Assembly: GCA_905234265.1 (NCBI GenBank) | Contig: CAJOHJ010000015.1 | Location: forward strand, 1 to 44,698 | Direction: 5' to 3' | Length of the DNA: 44,698 nucleotides | Origin: an uncultured Prevotella sp. | GTDB lineage: Bacteria; Bacteroidota; Bacteroidia; Bacteroidales; Bacteroidaceae | In this document: positions 1 to 8,437 of the stretch, one piece after another | How positions within the stretch are numbered: the first letter of the stretch is position 1 | How the letters are laid out: every line of letters starts with the position of its first letter | Translations under genes and position numbers: made by a program | Notes under the pieces: generated by a model | The model's database searches: none | Told to the model about the DNA's origin: nothing | Seen by the model: only the letters and a program-made list of their open reading frames with translations

Positions 1-1
1 G

Positions 2-667
2 TTTAAAGCCGGTGATATAGGCAAGTATCTGACTGGATTTGAAGTGTTAAATCCCGATTTGGTGATTTGTCATTTAGATTCCAAGGCTTCGATGCAGATT
101 GACCTTACTATCAATAAAGGCCGTGGCTATGTACCCGCTGATGAAAATCGCGAGTTCTGCACCGATGTCAATGTGATAGCAATCGACTCAATCTACACCC
201 CAATCCGTAACGTAAAGTACTCCGTCGAGCCATATCGTGTCGAGCAGAAGACCGACTACGACAAGCTCGTCCTCGAGGTTACTACGGACGGTTCCATTCA
301 CCCGAAGGACGCCCTTAAGGAGGCCGCCAAGATTCTTATCTACCACTTCATGCTGTTCTCCGATGAGAAGATAACCCTCGAGAACAACGACGTGGAAGGC
401 AACCAGGAATTCGACGAGGAAGTGCTGCACATGCGCCAGCTGCTGAAGACAAAGCTCGTAGACATGAACCTCTCCGTTCGTGCCCTCAACTGTCTGAAGG
501 CTGCCGATGTGGAGACACTCGGCGACTTGGTGCAGTACAATAAGACCGACCTCCTGAAGTTCCGCAACTTCGGCAAGAAATCGCTCACTGAGCTTGATGA
601 TTTGCTCGAGAGTCTGAATCTGTCGTTTGGAACCGACATAAGTAAATATAAGTTAGACAAGGAATAA
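2..667 (+). CDS. rpoA: RNA polymerase alpha subunit, 3' part (5' end outside window)
   Basis: This is the alpha subunit of DNA-dependent RNA polymerase, which dimerises to start core assembly and contacts promoters and activators through its C-terminal domain. The reading frame is open from base 2, so the gene enters from the left; a GTG at 44 is internal and not a start. The visible part covers the second half of the N-terminal domain (for example [12 protein letters not shown] and NKGRGYVPA) and the whole C-terminal domain with its helix-hairpin-helix ([20 protein letters not shown], then [16 protein letters not shown]). It is followed after 51 bp by rplQ, the usual order at the end of the alpha operon. 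Certain, except that the N-terminus cannot be seen. Confidence 0.97.
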   Translation, partial: FKAGDIGKYLTGFEVLNPDLVICHLDSKASMQIDLTINKGRGYVPADENREFCTDVNVIAIDSIYTPIRNVKYSVEPYRVEQKTDYDKLVLEVTTDGSIHPKDALKEAAKILIYHFMLFSDEKITLENNDVEGNQEFDEEVLHMRQLLKTKLVDMNLSVRALNCLKAADVETLGDLVQYNKTDLLKFRNFGKKSLTELDDLLESLNLSFGTDISKYKLDKE

Positions 668-718
668 TGCTGGTGTGTGTTAATTACGCATTACGCATTA
701 AGAATTAAGCATTAAACA

Positions 719-1219
719 ATGAGACACGGAAAGAAATTCAATCATCTGGGCCGTACTGCAGATCATCGCCGTGCCATGCTTGCCAACATGGCCATCTCGC
801 TGATTATGCACAAAAGAATCACTACGACCCTCGCCAAGGCAAAGGCACTTAAGAAATATGTAGAGCCCCTGATCACTCGTTGCAAGGACGAGAACAACAA
901 GACCAAGGAAGAGGCCATGACCAACCACCGCGTGGTGTTCCGCTATCTGCAGAACAAGGAAGCCCTCAAGGAACTCTTTGGAGCTGTTGCCCAGAAGGTC
1001 GGCGAGCGTCCCGGCGGCTATACACGCATCATCAAGCTTGGCACACGCCAGGGTGATGCTGCCGAGATAGCATTCATCGAGCTGGTAGACTTCGACGAGA
1101 ACATGCTGAAGGCTCCCAAGGCTGAGAAGAAGACCCGCCGTTCACGCCGCTCCGGTGGTGCCAAGGCAGAGGCTCCTGCAGAAGCAGCTCCCGTTGCCGA
1201 AGAGGCAAAGGCCGAATAA
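719..1219 (+). CDS. rplQ: 50S ribosomal protein L17
   Basis: L17 is a structural protein of the large ribosomal subunit near the exit tunnel. The first ~115 residues match the family ([20 protein letters not shown] at the start; then [20 protein letters not shown] and [20 protein letters not shown]). At 166 residues it is longer than the ~120-130 residue proteobacterial form because of a basic, then Ala/Glu/Pro-rich tail ([14 protein letters not shown] followed by an [14 protein letters not shown] stretch), as is common in Bacteroidetes. It is cotranscribed with rpoA and is the last gene before a strong intrinsic terminator. The spacer from rpoA carries short repeated ATTACGCATTA-like words. 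Confidence 0.97.
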   Translation: MRHGKKFNHLGRTADHRRAMLANMAISLIMHKRITTTLAKAKALKKYVEPLITRCKDENNKTKEEAMTNHRVVFRYLQNKEALKELFGAVAQKVGERPGGYTRIIKLGTRQGDAAEIAFIELVDFDENMLKAPKAEKKTRRSRRSGGAKAEAPAEAAPVAEEAKAE

Positions 1220-1252
1220 TCTTAAGACTGATTACATTCTAAATAGAAGAGC

Positions 1253-1288
1253 GAGGCTCCCCCAAATTCGGAGGAGCCTCACTTTTTT
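1253..1288 (+). terminator. Intrinsic terminator of the rpoA-rplQ operon
   Basis: An 8-bp GC-rich stem (GAGGCTCC at 1253-1260 with GGAGCCTC at 1273-1280) is followed by a run of six T at 1283-1288. It sits 33 bp after the rplQ stop and ends the ribosomal operon. Confidence 0.9.
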
Positions 1289-1357
1289 GTGTTAGTCATT
1301 CCTGCTTTCAATATTGCGTCCGCAAAAACTCAGAGGAGTAATAATTAGTAATACTAT

Positions 1358-1972
1358 TTATTCCCACTCCATCCGTCGGCGAATCTCTGCACAGACAGCA
1401 GGGAACCGCTCCTGCGCCTCCACCCATTCTGGCAGGTCTCGGCTCATCCATCCAATCACCTTAAGCATTTCTGCATGTATCTCCTCTACCCTCGGCATAT
1501 TCCAACAAATAGACTCGTTGTGAAAGATACGGTTACGGAAGCGGCGGAATGTGTTTAGCGGTGCCGATACATTTCTGCGCTGCCGTTCTTGACGCGGCAT
1601 GTATGGGAACGCTCGCCGCAGTGCCTGCCATAGTGTCCGCTCATACTCCGTGTTCATCAATGACACCCAGAACCCGAGAGTCAATTCTGCCACAATCTTT
1701 GACGGTGTAATCTGCTCGTGTCGGGCCGTGATGTGCAGCCCGGCGTCAGTGATGTATCGGTTCAGACTTCGCAGCCCTGGTGTCGTTGGGAAGATGGCAT
1801 ACCAGTCCTCGCGTCCTGTCATAGTTTCCAGTTCACGGCAAAGCGCATTACGCAGTGTCACCTCCAGCACCGACAGGCTCACGTACAGCGACTCTGCCAA
1901 CATCAAATTGCACTCATAATGGCGTATTGCACGAGCCTCGTCATTGGGATAAAGTGCAAAATATCGTTCCAT
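1358..1972 (-). CDS. Abi-like HEPN-domain protein
   Basis: This 204-residue soluble protein resembles the Abi-like (abortive-infection type) family of the HEPN superfamily. The key sign is the R-x4-H motif RNRIFH (Arg146 to His151) within RFRNRIFHNES, the place where HEPN ribonucleases keep their catalytic Arg and His. Upstream segments such as SKIVAELTLGFWVSLMN and a YE...LW...FP pattern also fit Abi-like proteins of Bacteroidetes. By family knowledge such proteins can be RNA-cutting effectors in phage defence, but no antitoxin partner or second defence gene is adjacent, so a defence role is inference. It is alone on the minus strand, downstream of and convergent with the ribosomal operon. 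A minus-strand -7-like box (CAAAGATA on the plus strand, 2132-2139) lies about 160 bp upstream, without a clear -33 box. Confidence 0.7.
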   Translation of the reverse strand: MERYFALYPNDEARAIRHYECNLMLAESLYVSLSVLEVTLRNALCRELETMTGREDWYAIFPTTPGLRSLNRYITDAGLHITARHEQITPSKIVAELTLGFWVSLMNTEYERTLWQALRRAFPYMPRQERQRRNVSAPLNTFRRFRNRIFHNESICWNMPRVEEIHAEMLKVIGWMSRDLPEWVEAQERFPAVCAEIRRRMEWE

Positions 1973-2015
1973 CCGCTTCCATCCGCTTCGTCGAGAAAAC
2001 TTTTTCCAGAAATTG

Positions 2016-2047
2016 TTTGGTCAGTTCCATACATCTTCGTATCTTTG
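2016..2047 (+). promoter_or_regulatory. Bacteroidetes-type promoter (TTTG-N20-TATCTTTG)
   Basis: TTTG at 2016-2019 and TATCTTTG at 2040-2047 are separated by 20 bp, an exact match to the Bacteroidetes sigma-ABfr consensus. Transcription would start near 2053. There is no reading frame directly downstream; a small hairpin with a T-run follows at 2087-2109. Confidence 0.6.
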
Positions 2048-2052
2048 CACTG

Positions 2053-2109
2053 CAGTCTCGGTAGTTCCTCTCCCAGATATTAGATGCTGGTGATGAAACC
2101 GGTTTTTTT
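2053..2109 (+). ncRNA. Candidate ~55-nt small RNA with its own terminator
   Basis: Between the promoter at 2016-2047 and a hairpin plus T7 tract lies a ~55-nt non-coding stretch. The hairpin is CTGGT (2087-2091) with ACCGG (2098-2102), loop GATGAA, followed by seven T at 2103-2109. The stem is short and contains a G-T pair, so the terminator is moderate at best. No known RNA family was recognised. It could be a real small RNA or a promoter stub left by rearrangement. Confidence 0.35.
2087..2109 (+). terminator. Short hairpin with T7 tract
   Basis: A 5-bp stem (CTGGT/ACCGG) with a 6-nt loop is followed directly by TTTTTTT. It would end transcripts from the promoter at 2016-2047 and insulate the promoter at 2190. 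Confidence 0.4.
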
Positions 2110-2189
2110 GTATCCGTATATTTTTTGATTGCAAAGATACAAAATCCCTAATACTTAGCGAGAATTTCATAAGATAATTCAGGAAAAAC

Positions 2190-2220
2190 TTTGTCATTTT
2201 ATTTCAATTTTCTAACTTTG
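2190..2220 (+). promoter_or_regulatory. Bacteroidetes-type promoter of the structured RNA (TTTG-N19-TAACTTTG)
   Basis: TTTG at 2190-2193 and TAACTTTG at 2213-2220 have a 19-bp spacer. The predicted start is near 2226, just before the first helix of the folded region that follows. Confidence 0.75.
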
Positions 2221-2225
2221 CCGTC

Positions 2226-2475
2226 GGAGTGGGAAATTAAACCATGCGTAGCGCCATAAGCACGCAGGCGATCCTGCTCTGGCAGAAGAAGCGTAATGCT
2301 CCAAACTTGCGGAACGAAAACGTAGGAAATTTTCTATCAGCAAGGTTGATAACGACGAGAGAGCAGTACGGCTTCCACGCATAGCGTGGGGCTGTGTGAC
2401 TATTCTCGTTATCGGGTTTTTCCTACGACCTTCGTTCCGGAACTGGCAAAGACAGTCCCGCGCTTCTGCCGTGTG
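2226..2475 (+). ncRNA. Long structured RNA resembling 6S RNA, or a structured leader of the BspA-like gene
   Basis: The sequence can form one long rod of nested helices: 2281-2293 with 2461-2470 (GGCAGAAG...CG with CGCTTCTGCC, 3-nt bulge); 2310-2318 with 2431-2439 (CGGAACGAA/TTCGTTCCG, perfect); 2321-2329 with 2419-2427 (CGTAGGAAA/TTTCCTACG, perfect); 2348-2355 with 2406-2413 (GATAACGA/TCGTTATC, perfect); and an apical hairpin CCACGC-ATA-GCGTGG at 2375-2389. A side hairpin GCAGG-CGAT-CCTGC is at 2264-2277. The size (~200-250 nt), rod shape and asymmetric central bubble (2330-2347 against 2414-2418) recall 6S RNA, which binds housekeeping RNA polymerase; Bacteroidetes 6S-like families are known. 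No clear terminator precedes the BspA-like start at 2516, so a structured 5' leader is the main alternative. The fold is read by eye. Confidence 0.6.
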
Positions 2476-2515
2476 TGAAAATGAGGCGAAAAGAATGAAA
2501 AAACAATAGAAGTGT

Positions 2516-5500
2516 ATGAAAAGAAGACTGTTAACAACACTGTTACTGTCAGTGCTGTATGCTGGTTTTGCATGGAGTGCTGATGGCGATACCTTCATTA
2601 CAGACATCCCTGGAGGTGGAAAGCTGAAGTTCCAAGTCATTAGTGAAGAGGCAAAGACATGTAAGGTCGCGCGAGGTCAACGATATTATGTTGATTCTTC
2701 AAATCTTCCTGCAGATGGAATAATTAATATACCAGAGACAATCAACGGATACACTGTGGTTGAAATTGATTATCAAGCTTTTGCCGACTGTAGTGATTTA
2801 GTTTCAGTGGTCCTTCCTGATGGTCTTGAAGAGATAAAGGGTGAATTGTTTAATGGTTGTACTAATTTGAAGTCCATTCGACTTCCAAAGAACTTGACAA
2901 CGCTTGACTTAAGTGCCTTTTGGCGCTGTTCCAGCTTGGAACGTCTGGAACTGCCAGAAGGTTTGGTTACCCTTAATAATGCCTTCTATGGCTGTTCAAG
3001 CCTGACTTTTCTTAGTTTGCCAAGCACAGCTGTTAATCTGTCGGAGGAAGCTTTTCGTGATCTTACGGGCTTAAAGCACGTGAGTATGAATACTCCTACA
3101 GTAGAAGCCCTTTTTTATAGGAGTAAATCTATTGAAAGGATAGACTTGGGCCCGGCCGTCAGGAATATTGAGGATCATGCTTTCTGGGATTTTACGGCAT
3201 TAGAAAGTGTCAATATGCTTGATGGGGTAACGAGCATAGGCAACAGTGCTTTCTCTGACTGTAAGGCTCTAACCAGTATTACATTGTCTAATCAGATTGT
3301 CAGCATTGGTGAGCGTGCTTTTGATGGTTGTTCATCTCTTGAAACCATAACTTTACCTGCTACAATAACAACCATAGGCAGTTCGGCATTTTACGACTGT
3401 ACCGGACTGCGCTGGGTAACTTCTTACATCAAGGAGCCTTTCTATCTCAGTTCAGTCTTCAGTAGCGAAACCATGTCTGGAGCCACACTTGTCATCCCCT
3501 TTGGCACCACCTATAGTTATCAGCAGGCAGGCGGCTGGGAGTTTTCCAACGTCGTGGAGATGGAAGGCTCTGGCGAGGAAATCCAGTTTATAGCCTTTGC
3601 GGACCCTGTTGCTGATGAAGTGTGCCTGAGCCAGTGGGACCAGAACCATGACGGCAAGCTTAGCATTGCCGAGGCCAAGAAAGTCACGGCGATAGGCGGC
3701 TTTGAAGGAAAAACTGCCTTGACGAGCTATGACGAGATAAAGTATTTCACCAATGCAACAACAATAAGCGGCAGTGCCTTTTATGGTTGTGTCAGCTTGA
3801 AGTCCATCGCACTGCCCGGGTGGATTACAACCATTGGCGAAAATGCCTTCAGAAAATCAGGCTTGCAAACACTCACCATTCCAGCTTCAGTGACAAGCAT
3901 CGGTGCGAGTTCGCTGGCAGGCAAGGCTATTCATGTATTGTGGCCAGAACCAGTCAGCGTGAGTTCCGTTCTTATGCAAGATGCCGGCAATACCATTCTC
4001 TATGTTCCCAAAGGCTCAGTGGCAGCTTACGAAGCCGCAAATGGCTGGAAAGAGTTCTACGTCATTGAGGATAATGGCGCTACAGGAACAGACTGGACGG
4101 AAGGCAGTGTAACGGTCAATGTTGAGACGGAAGGCCAGTTGAACTTGGCTTTGGCAGAACTTGACGAGACGTCGGTGAAGCGCCTTGTGGTGCGAGGCCG
4201 GCTGAATGCTACAGATATAAAGTATTTGCGCGCAGGCAAGGGTAAGATTGCCGCTCTGGAGTCACTCGACTTGCGTGATGTGACACTGGTTGCAAGCGAT
4301 GAGAGCTATTATTCGAAGTCATACGGCAATGACGTTGGCTTGGGTTCAACGTCGTGGGCATACTTCATCAGCGATGTCGATAATGAAGACTCATATCAGA
4401 CAGGTGGCGGCATACTGGGCATGGGCGACAAGTCTACGGTCAATAATGTCTACAGCAGCAATCTTGCTGCAGCATTCAACGGCCTTGGCTATAAGCATGT
4501 TGTGATGCCGCGTAGCATCAGGTCGGCCGGCGCGTCGGTGTTTGCAGACTGCAAGAACCTGCAGGAAGTAGAGTTCCCCGGCGGCTTAAGAGAAGTCTTT
4601 GGCAGTGCCTTCGAGGGCTGTGAGCATCTGTTGGCCATAGACCTCAGCGACGTTGAGCATATAGAGGCTTCTGCTTTCGAGGGGTGCAGGTTCCTGCAGA
4701 ACACAGGCAGTACCGCCAAGCTGAAGAAGCTGGGCAGCAGTGCTTTCGAAAGCTGTGGAATGCTTGGCGGCACGCTGTCGCTTGCAGGTGTTGACTCTAT
4801 TCCGGAGAGAGCTTTTGCCGGATGTCCCATGCTGGAAGAGGTTCAGTTGTCAGATGGTTTGAAATACATAGGCCCCGATGCTTTCAATGGATGCTCACAA
4901 CTGTCGTCAGTCAATCTGCCAGCTGGTCTGAAGTCCATCAGCGCAACGGCATTTGTCGGGACACCGTGGCTTAAGACGCTGCCAGTAGATAATGGCATCC
5001 GCTATTTCGGCACACTGGCTCTGGCCTACGACCGCGACAGTGGGGTTGCTGATGCGAAGGGTGCAAAACTGGGCTTCCGCGAAGGGACGACGGATATTGC
5101 CGACAGGTTTGCCGCCACCATACAGTATTATTATAGTGGAAGTTCAACCGGATATTTTTACTGTGGCGAGAATGTTGAAGACATCAGCCTGCCAGCTTCA
5201 CTGCGCCGCATTGGCGACTATGCCTTCGGCAGCGATGTTTCGGGAAAGCGGACTGCTGTCCAGAATGTTGTGCTGCCCGATGGCTTGGTGGAGATTGGCA
5301 TTGGAGCATTCAGCTATACTCCCATCTTGAAGGTTACAGTTCCCGAAGAGCTTAAACTGTTAGGCAATGATGCTTTCAAGGGCTGCAGCTCGCTCTCTCA
5401 GGTGGTGTTCAATGCCATTGACGTGCAGGGTGCAAGCCAGTTTGCAAACTGCTCAACACTGAGCAAGGTAACCGTCGGCCCGAAGGTTAAGCGTCTGCCC

Positions 5501-7765
5501 GATGAGATATTCTCAGCATGTCCAGAGCTGATGGTGTTGAAGTTCGACGACCGCACGACGGCCGAACCGCTCGTTATTGGAGAACGTGCATTTGTCGGCA
5601 CAGGCCTTCTGTCGGTGAAGATACCGGCAGCCACGACAGTCATAGGGAAAGAGGCTTTCATTTACTGCGGCAGTCTGGAAGTCCTCACCTTTGAGCAGCG
5701 TTCTGACGACGCCACGCTCTTCATTGGCGACAATAGCTTTGCCGGAACGTCTATAGCCTCTGTCATGCTGCCTAAGGGCAAGACGGAGATAGGCAGTGGG
5801 GCATTCTATGAAGACAAGCTTGAAACGGTTGGCTTCCAGGGCGTTGTCACCAAGCTACATGGCAATATCGACAAGGATGGCAACGTTGGGAGTGCCGTCT
5901 TTGGCAGCAATCTTACGCAGACAAACCTTGTGTTTCCTGATGGCTTGACATATGTAGGTCACGGTGCTTTGAACGGACTCGCAAATGTAACGTCGATAGA
6001 CTTGGGCGGTAGCGTGAAATCCATAGGACAGTATGCCTTTGCCAACTGTCCCGCCCTTAAGGAAGTAAAGCTTGGCGAGCAGATAGACAGTATTGCAGGC
6101 CATATGTTCTCAGGAAGTGGTCTGGAGCGGATTGTTATTCCTGCTTCGGTAGAAAAGATAGGCAACAGCGCTTTCTATCGCTGTCAATCGTTGTCAGAAG
6201 TAGTGTTCCCAAGCGGTTTGATTTCTGTCGGCGACTATGCTTTCGGAGAATGCAGCAAGCTTAGCTCTGTTGAGTTGCCAGAAGGCGTGGAGAGCATTGG
6301 CAATTGTACTTTCCAAGGCTGTCCGCTTACGGAATTTGTCTTTCCGTCATCAGTGGACCACATCGGCTACTACGTCTTAGGGGCGTATTATGGGAGCAAT
6401 CCGAACCTGCAAGTCATCGAGTCGCGCATTGCCAAGCCTTTTGAAATACCTGACGTAGTGAACGTATACTATTCGTATTCCGAAACATGTCCTGTTTTCC
6501 ACAACTGGATTAAGCAGAACGTGACACTGCGTGTGCCGCAGGGGACAATGGAGGCATATAAGAACACTTACCCATGGAGCGATTTCGTAAACATTGAGGA
6601 AGTGTGGATAACGCCTCCAGACAACACCTTGGTGGCAGAGAGTGTTGCTGTTCTGACTGACGACGCTGCCGTGCTGACGGTGGGCTTGAACAACAAGATT
6701 GATGACTTTGTGGCCTACCAGTTCGACCTTGAGTTGCCTGCCGGTGTTGAAATAGCCATGACTGCAAGCGGGCAATATGATGTCGCGAAAGGCAGCCGCT
6801 ACACAGATGCATCCCAAAGCCTGTCGGTTGAGACCGTTGGAAACAATGTCTGGCGCATTGTCTGCCTGTCGCTGCAGAATGGCGTTATCAAAGACAGCGA
6901 GGGAGCTTTGCTGAGTGTCAGACTGCTGGCTTCGGAAAATATGGCTGCAGGCGAATATAAGGGGCGTATGAAGAACGTCATCTTCACCCAGAAGGATGGC
7001 ACGCGGCACTCATTGCCGAATGTGGCATTCGCCATCAATGTAACAGTCTCCGACATGACGGTTTACGACACGAACAATGACGGGACAATCGATGTTGCCG
7101 ATGCCGTCGTTGTGGTTAACTGCATCCTTAACAATTCTGCGAATGCAGAGTACGATGTCAATGGCGACGGCGAGGTTGATGTCTTCGACGTTACGAAGAT
7201 AATTGGCGCTATCCTGTCTGGCAAGAGTGCAGCTGCGCCGAGAAAAGCCATCGCCAGGGAGCCTGCCGTCGAAAGTGTGCGCCTGTCGGCAAGTGGTAAT
7301 AGCATTGGAATGGGCGTTGAACGTGCAGAGCGGTTCACCGCATTCCAGTTCTGTGTTGAGGTGCCGGAAGGTGTTACGCTGGCAAAGGCTGCGCTGACTG
7401 GTGCGCCGACAAGCCATCAGTTGCAGGTGGCAAAGACTGGCGACAATGTGTACACCGTGGTAGGCATCTCGCTGAACAACGAGCTGCTGCCGGCGGCAGG
7501 CGACAAGCTGATAGAGCTGCAGCTGGCAGGCAAGACTGGCGGTGAGGTGTGCGTCAGCGACATAGTGTTTGTCGACACCGCTGAGCAGACAACGCGTTTC
7601 TATGGCGATGTCGTGGATGTGGCTACGGGCATAGCGTCCGTTGGCAGTGGGCTGCCGGCAGACGGCCACTACTACACGCTTGACGGCCGCAGGGCCGGCA
7701 CTGAGCGCAGCCGGCTGAGCCGCGGCATATACATTATTAATAATAAGAAGGTGATTATCAAATAA
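2516..7765 (+). CDS. BspA-like leucine-rich-repeat surface protein with cohesin-like and dockerin-like modules
   Basis: This 1749-residue protein is secreted: residues 1-22 form a signal peptide (MKRRLLTTLLLSVLYAGFAW). It then carries three blocks of BspA/LRR_5 repeats of the form 'IGxxAFxxCxxLxxIxLPxxL' (about residues 65-330, 400-515 and 660-1360), each block closed by a 'VPxGTxxAYxxxxxWxxFxxI' end unit. Between blocks one and two is an EF-hand-like stretch (WDQNHDGKLSIAEAKKV). From about 1368 follow a cohesin-like domain, a type-I dockerin-like pair of calcium loops (DTNNDGTIDVADA and DVNGDGEVDVFDV, about 1513-1572), a second cohesin-like domain, and a C-terminal tail (YYTLDGRRAG...GIYIINNKKVIIK) of the type seen on exported Bacteroidetes proteins. 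By family, such proteins mediate adhesion or binding at the surface. The first ~900 bp are more AT-rich than the rest. It forms a pair with the next gene (9-bp gap). Confidence 0.88.
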   Translation: MKRRLLTTLLLSVLYAGFAWSADGDTFITDIPGGGKLKFQVISEEAKTCKVARGQRYYVDSSNLPADGIINIPETINGYTVVEIDYQAFADCSDLVSVVLPDGLEEIKGELFNGCTNLKSIRLPKNLTTLDLSAFWRCSSLERLELPEGLVTLNNAFYGCSSLTFLSLPSTAVNLSEEAFRDLTGLKHVSMNTPTVEALFYRSKSIERIDLGPAVRNIEDHAFWDFTALESVNMLDGVTSIGNSAFSDCKALTSITLSNQIVSIGERAFDGCSSLETITLPATITTIGSSAFYDCTGLRWVTSYIKEPFYLSSVFSSETMSGATLVIPFGTTYSYQQAGGWEFSNVVEMEGSGEEIQFIAFADPVADEVCLSQWDQNHDGKLSIAEAKKVTAIGGFEGKTALTSYDEIKYFTNATTISGSAFYGCVSLKSIALPGWITTIGENAFRKSGLQTLTIPASVTSIGASSLAGKAIHVLWPEPVSVSSVLMQDAGNTILYVPKGSVAAYEAANGWKEFYVIEDNGATGTDWTEGSVTVNVETEGQLNLALAELDETSVKRLVVRGRLNATDIKYLRAGKGKIAALESLDLRDVTLVASDESYYSKSYGNDVGLGSTSWAYFISDVDNEDSYQTGGGILGMGDKSTVNNVYSSNLAAAFNGLGYKHVVMPRSIRSAGASVFADCKNLQEVEFPGGLREVFGSAFEGCEHLLAIDLSDVEHIEASAFEGCRFLQNTGSTAKLKKLGSSAFESCGMLGGTLSLAGVDSIPERAFAGCPMLEEVQLSDGLKYIGPDAFNGCSQLSSVNLPAGLKSISATAFVGTPWLKTLPVDNGIRYFGTLALAYDRDSGVADAKGAKLGFREGTTDIADRFAATIQYYYSGSSTGYFYCGENVEDISLPASLRRIGDYAFGSDVSGKRTAVQNVVLPDGLVEIGIGAFSYTPILKVTVPEELKLLGNDAFKGCSSLSQVVFNAIDVQGASQFANCSTLSKVTVGPKVKRLPDEIFSACPELMVLKFDDRTTAEPLVIGERAFVGTGLLSVKIPAATTVIGKEAFIYCGSLEVLTFEQRSDDATLFIGDNSFAGTSIASVMLPKGKTEIGSGAFYEDKLETVGFQGVVTKLHGNIDKDGNVGSAVFGSNLTQTNLVFPDGLTYVGHGALNGLANVTSIDLGGSVKSIGQYAFANCPALKEVKLGEQIDSIAGHMFSGSGLERIVIPASVEKIGNSAFYRCQSLSEVVFPSGLISVGDYAFGECSKLSSVELPEGVESIGNCTFQGCPLTEFVFPSSVDHIGYYVLGAYYGSNPNLQVIESRIAKPFEIPDVVNVYYSYSETCPVFHNWIKQNVTLRVPQGTMEAYKNTYPWSDFVNIEEVWITPPDNTLVAESVAVLTDDAAVLTVGLNNKIDDFVAYQFDLELPAGVEIAMTASGQYDVAKGSRYTDASQSLSVETVGNNVWRIVCLSLQNGVIKDSEGALLSVRLLASENMAAGEYKGRMKNVIFTQKDGTRHSLPNVAFAINVTVSDMTVYDTNNDGTIDVADAVVVVNCILNNSANAEYDVNGDGEVDVFDVTKIIGAILSGKSAAAPRKAIAREPAVESVRLSASGNSIGMGVERAERFTAFQFCVEVPEGVTLAKAALTGAPTSHQLQVAKTGDNVYTVVGISLNNELLPAAGDKLIELQLAGKTGGEVCVSDIVFVDTAEQTTRFYGDVVDVATGIASVGSGLPADGHYYTLDGRRAGTERSRLSRGIYIINNKKVIIK

Positions 7766-7774
7766 GGAAATGAC

Positions 7775-8431
7775 ATGAGACAAAGGATAATAACGATTGC
7801 CGTGTGTCTGCTGGCAATGCTTAATACGGCCACGGCTGCCGACAATTTGACCATTTCTGACTTCACGGTCTTGGCCGGGCAGACCAAGGAACTTGCTATT
7901 TCGCTGGAGAGCGACGCTGAATATGCTGCCTTCCAGTTTGACCTCTACCCGCCTGACGGCATCACGGTCAAGGCCTTCAGTGCCAGTGCCGACCGCATAC
8001 CAGCCAGCACCACGCTGTCGATGTCGCAGCTGGCTGACGGTGGCTATCGTTTCCTGGCCGTTGCCATGCAGGGCGTGGCGCTTAAGGGCAATAGCGGCCC
8101 CATCGTAAACGTCACCATTGAGACGGCGGCAGACGTGAAGCCGGGCGAGTATGCCGGATATTTCCGCACGGTGAAGCTGGCTAAGGCCGATGCCACTGGT
8201 CAGAAGTATGTGGAGATGTCATTTCCGGTTACCGTCGTGGCTTCGTCACTTGCCGGCGATGCCAACGGCGACGGCGAGGTGAACATCACCGACATCACCT
8301 ACGTTCTCGACAAGATTAACGGCAAACCGTCTGCCGACTTCGTTGAATCGTCTGCCGATGTGAACGGTGACGGCGAGATAAACATCACCGACGTCACTAT
8401 GATACTCGACATAATAAACGCTGCAAAATAG
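7775..8431 (+). CDS. Secreted cohesin-like/dockerin-like protein
   Basis: This is a 218-residue exported protein with a signal peptide (MRQRIITIAVCLLAMLNTATA). Residues ~23-150 resemble the cohesin-like module of the preceding protein (AAFQFDLYPPDGI here, AYQFDLELPAGV there). The last ~60 residues hold two dockerin-type calcium loops, DANGDGEVNITDITYVLD and DVNGDGEINITDVTMILD. It therefore looks like a minimal version of the C-terminal third of its upstream neighbour, from which it is separated by 9 bp, so the two are probably translated from one message. It lacks the 'GIYI...KKVIIK' tail. Scaffold or adaptor function is inference; no enzyme domain is present. Confidence 0.8.
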   Translation: MRQRIITIAVCLLAMLNTATAADNLTISDFTVLAGQTKELAISLESDAEYAAFQFDLYPPDGITVKAFSASADRIPASTTLSMSQLADGGYRFLAVAMQGVALKGNSGPIVNVTIETAADVKPGEYAGYFRTVKLAKADATGQKYVEMSFPVTVVASSLAGDANGDGEVNITDITYVLDKINGKPSADFVESSADVNGDGEINITDVTMILDIINAAK

Positions 8432-8437
8432 CTTTTT

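Noticed and set aside
1973..2515. tmRNA, RNase P RNA or SRP RNA in the spacer
   Set aside because: None of the conserved core strings of these RNAs was seen; the fold fits a simple rod instead.
2510..2640. Frame on the minus strand across the structured RNA and BspA start (2212-2640)
   Set aside because: The frame follows from the palindromic helices and the antisense of a signal peptide.
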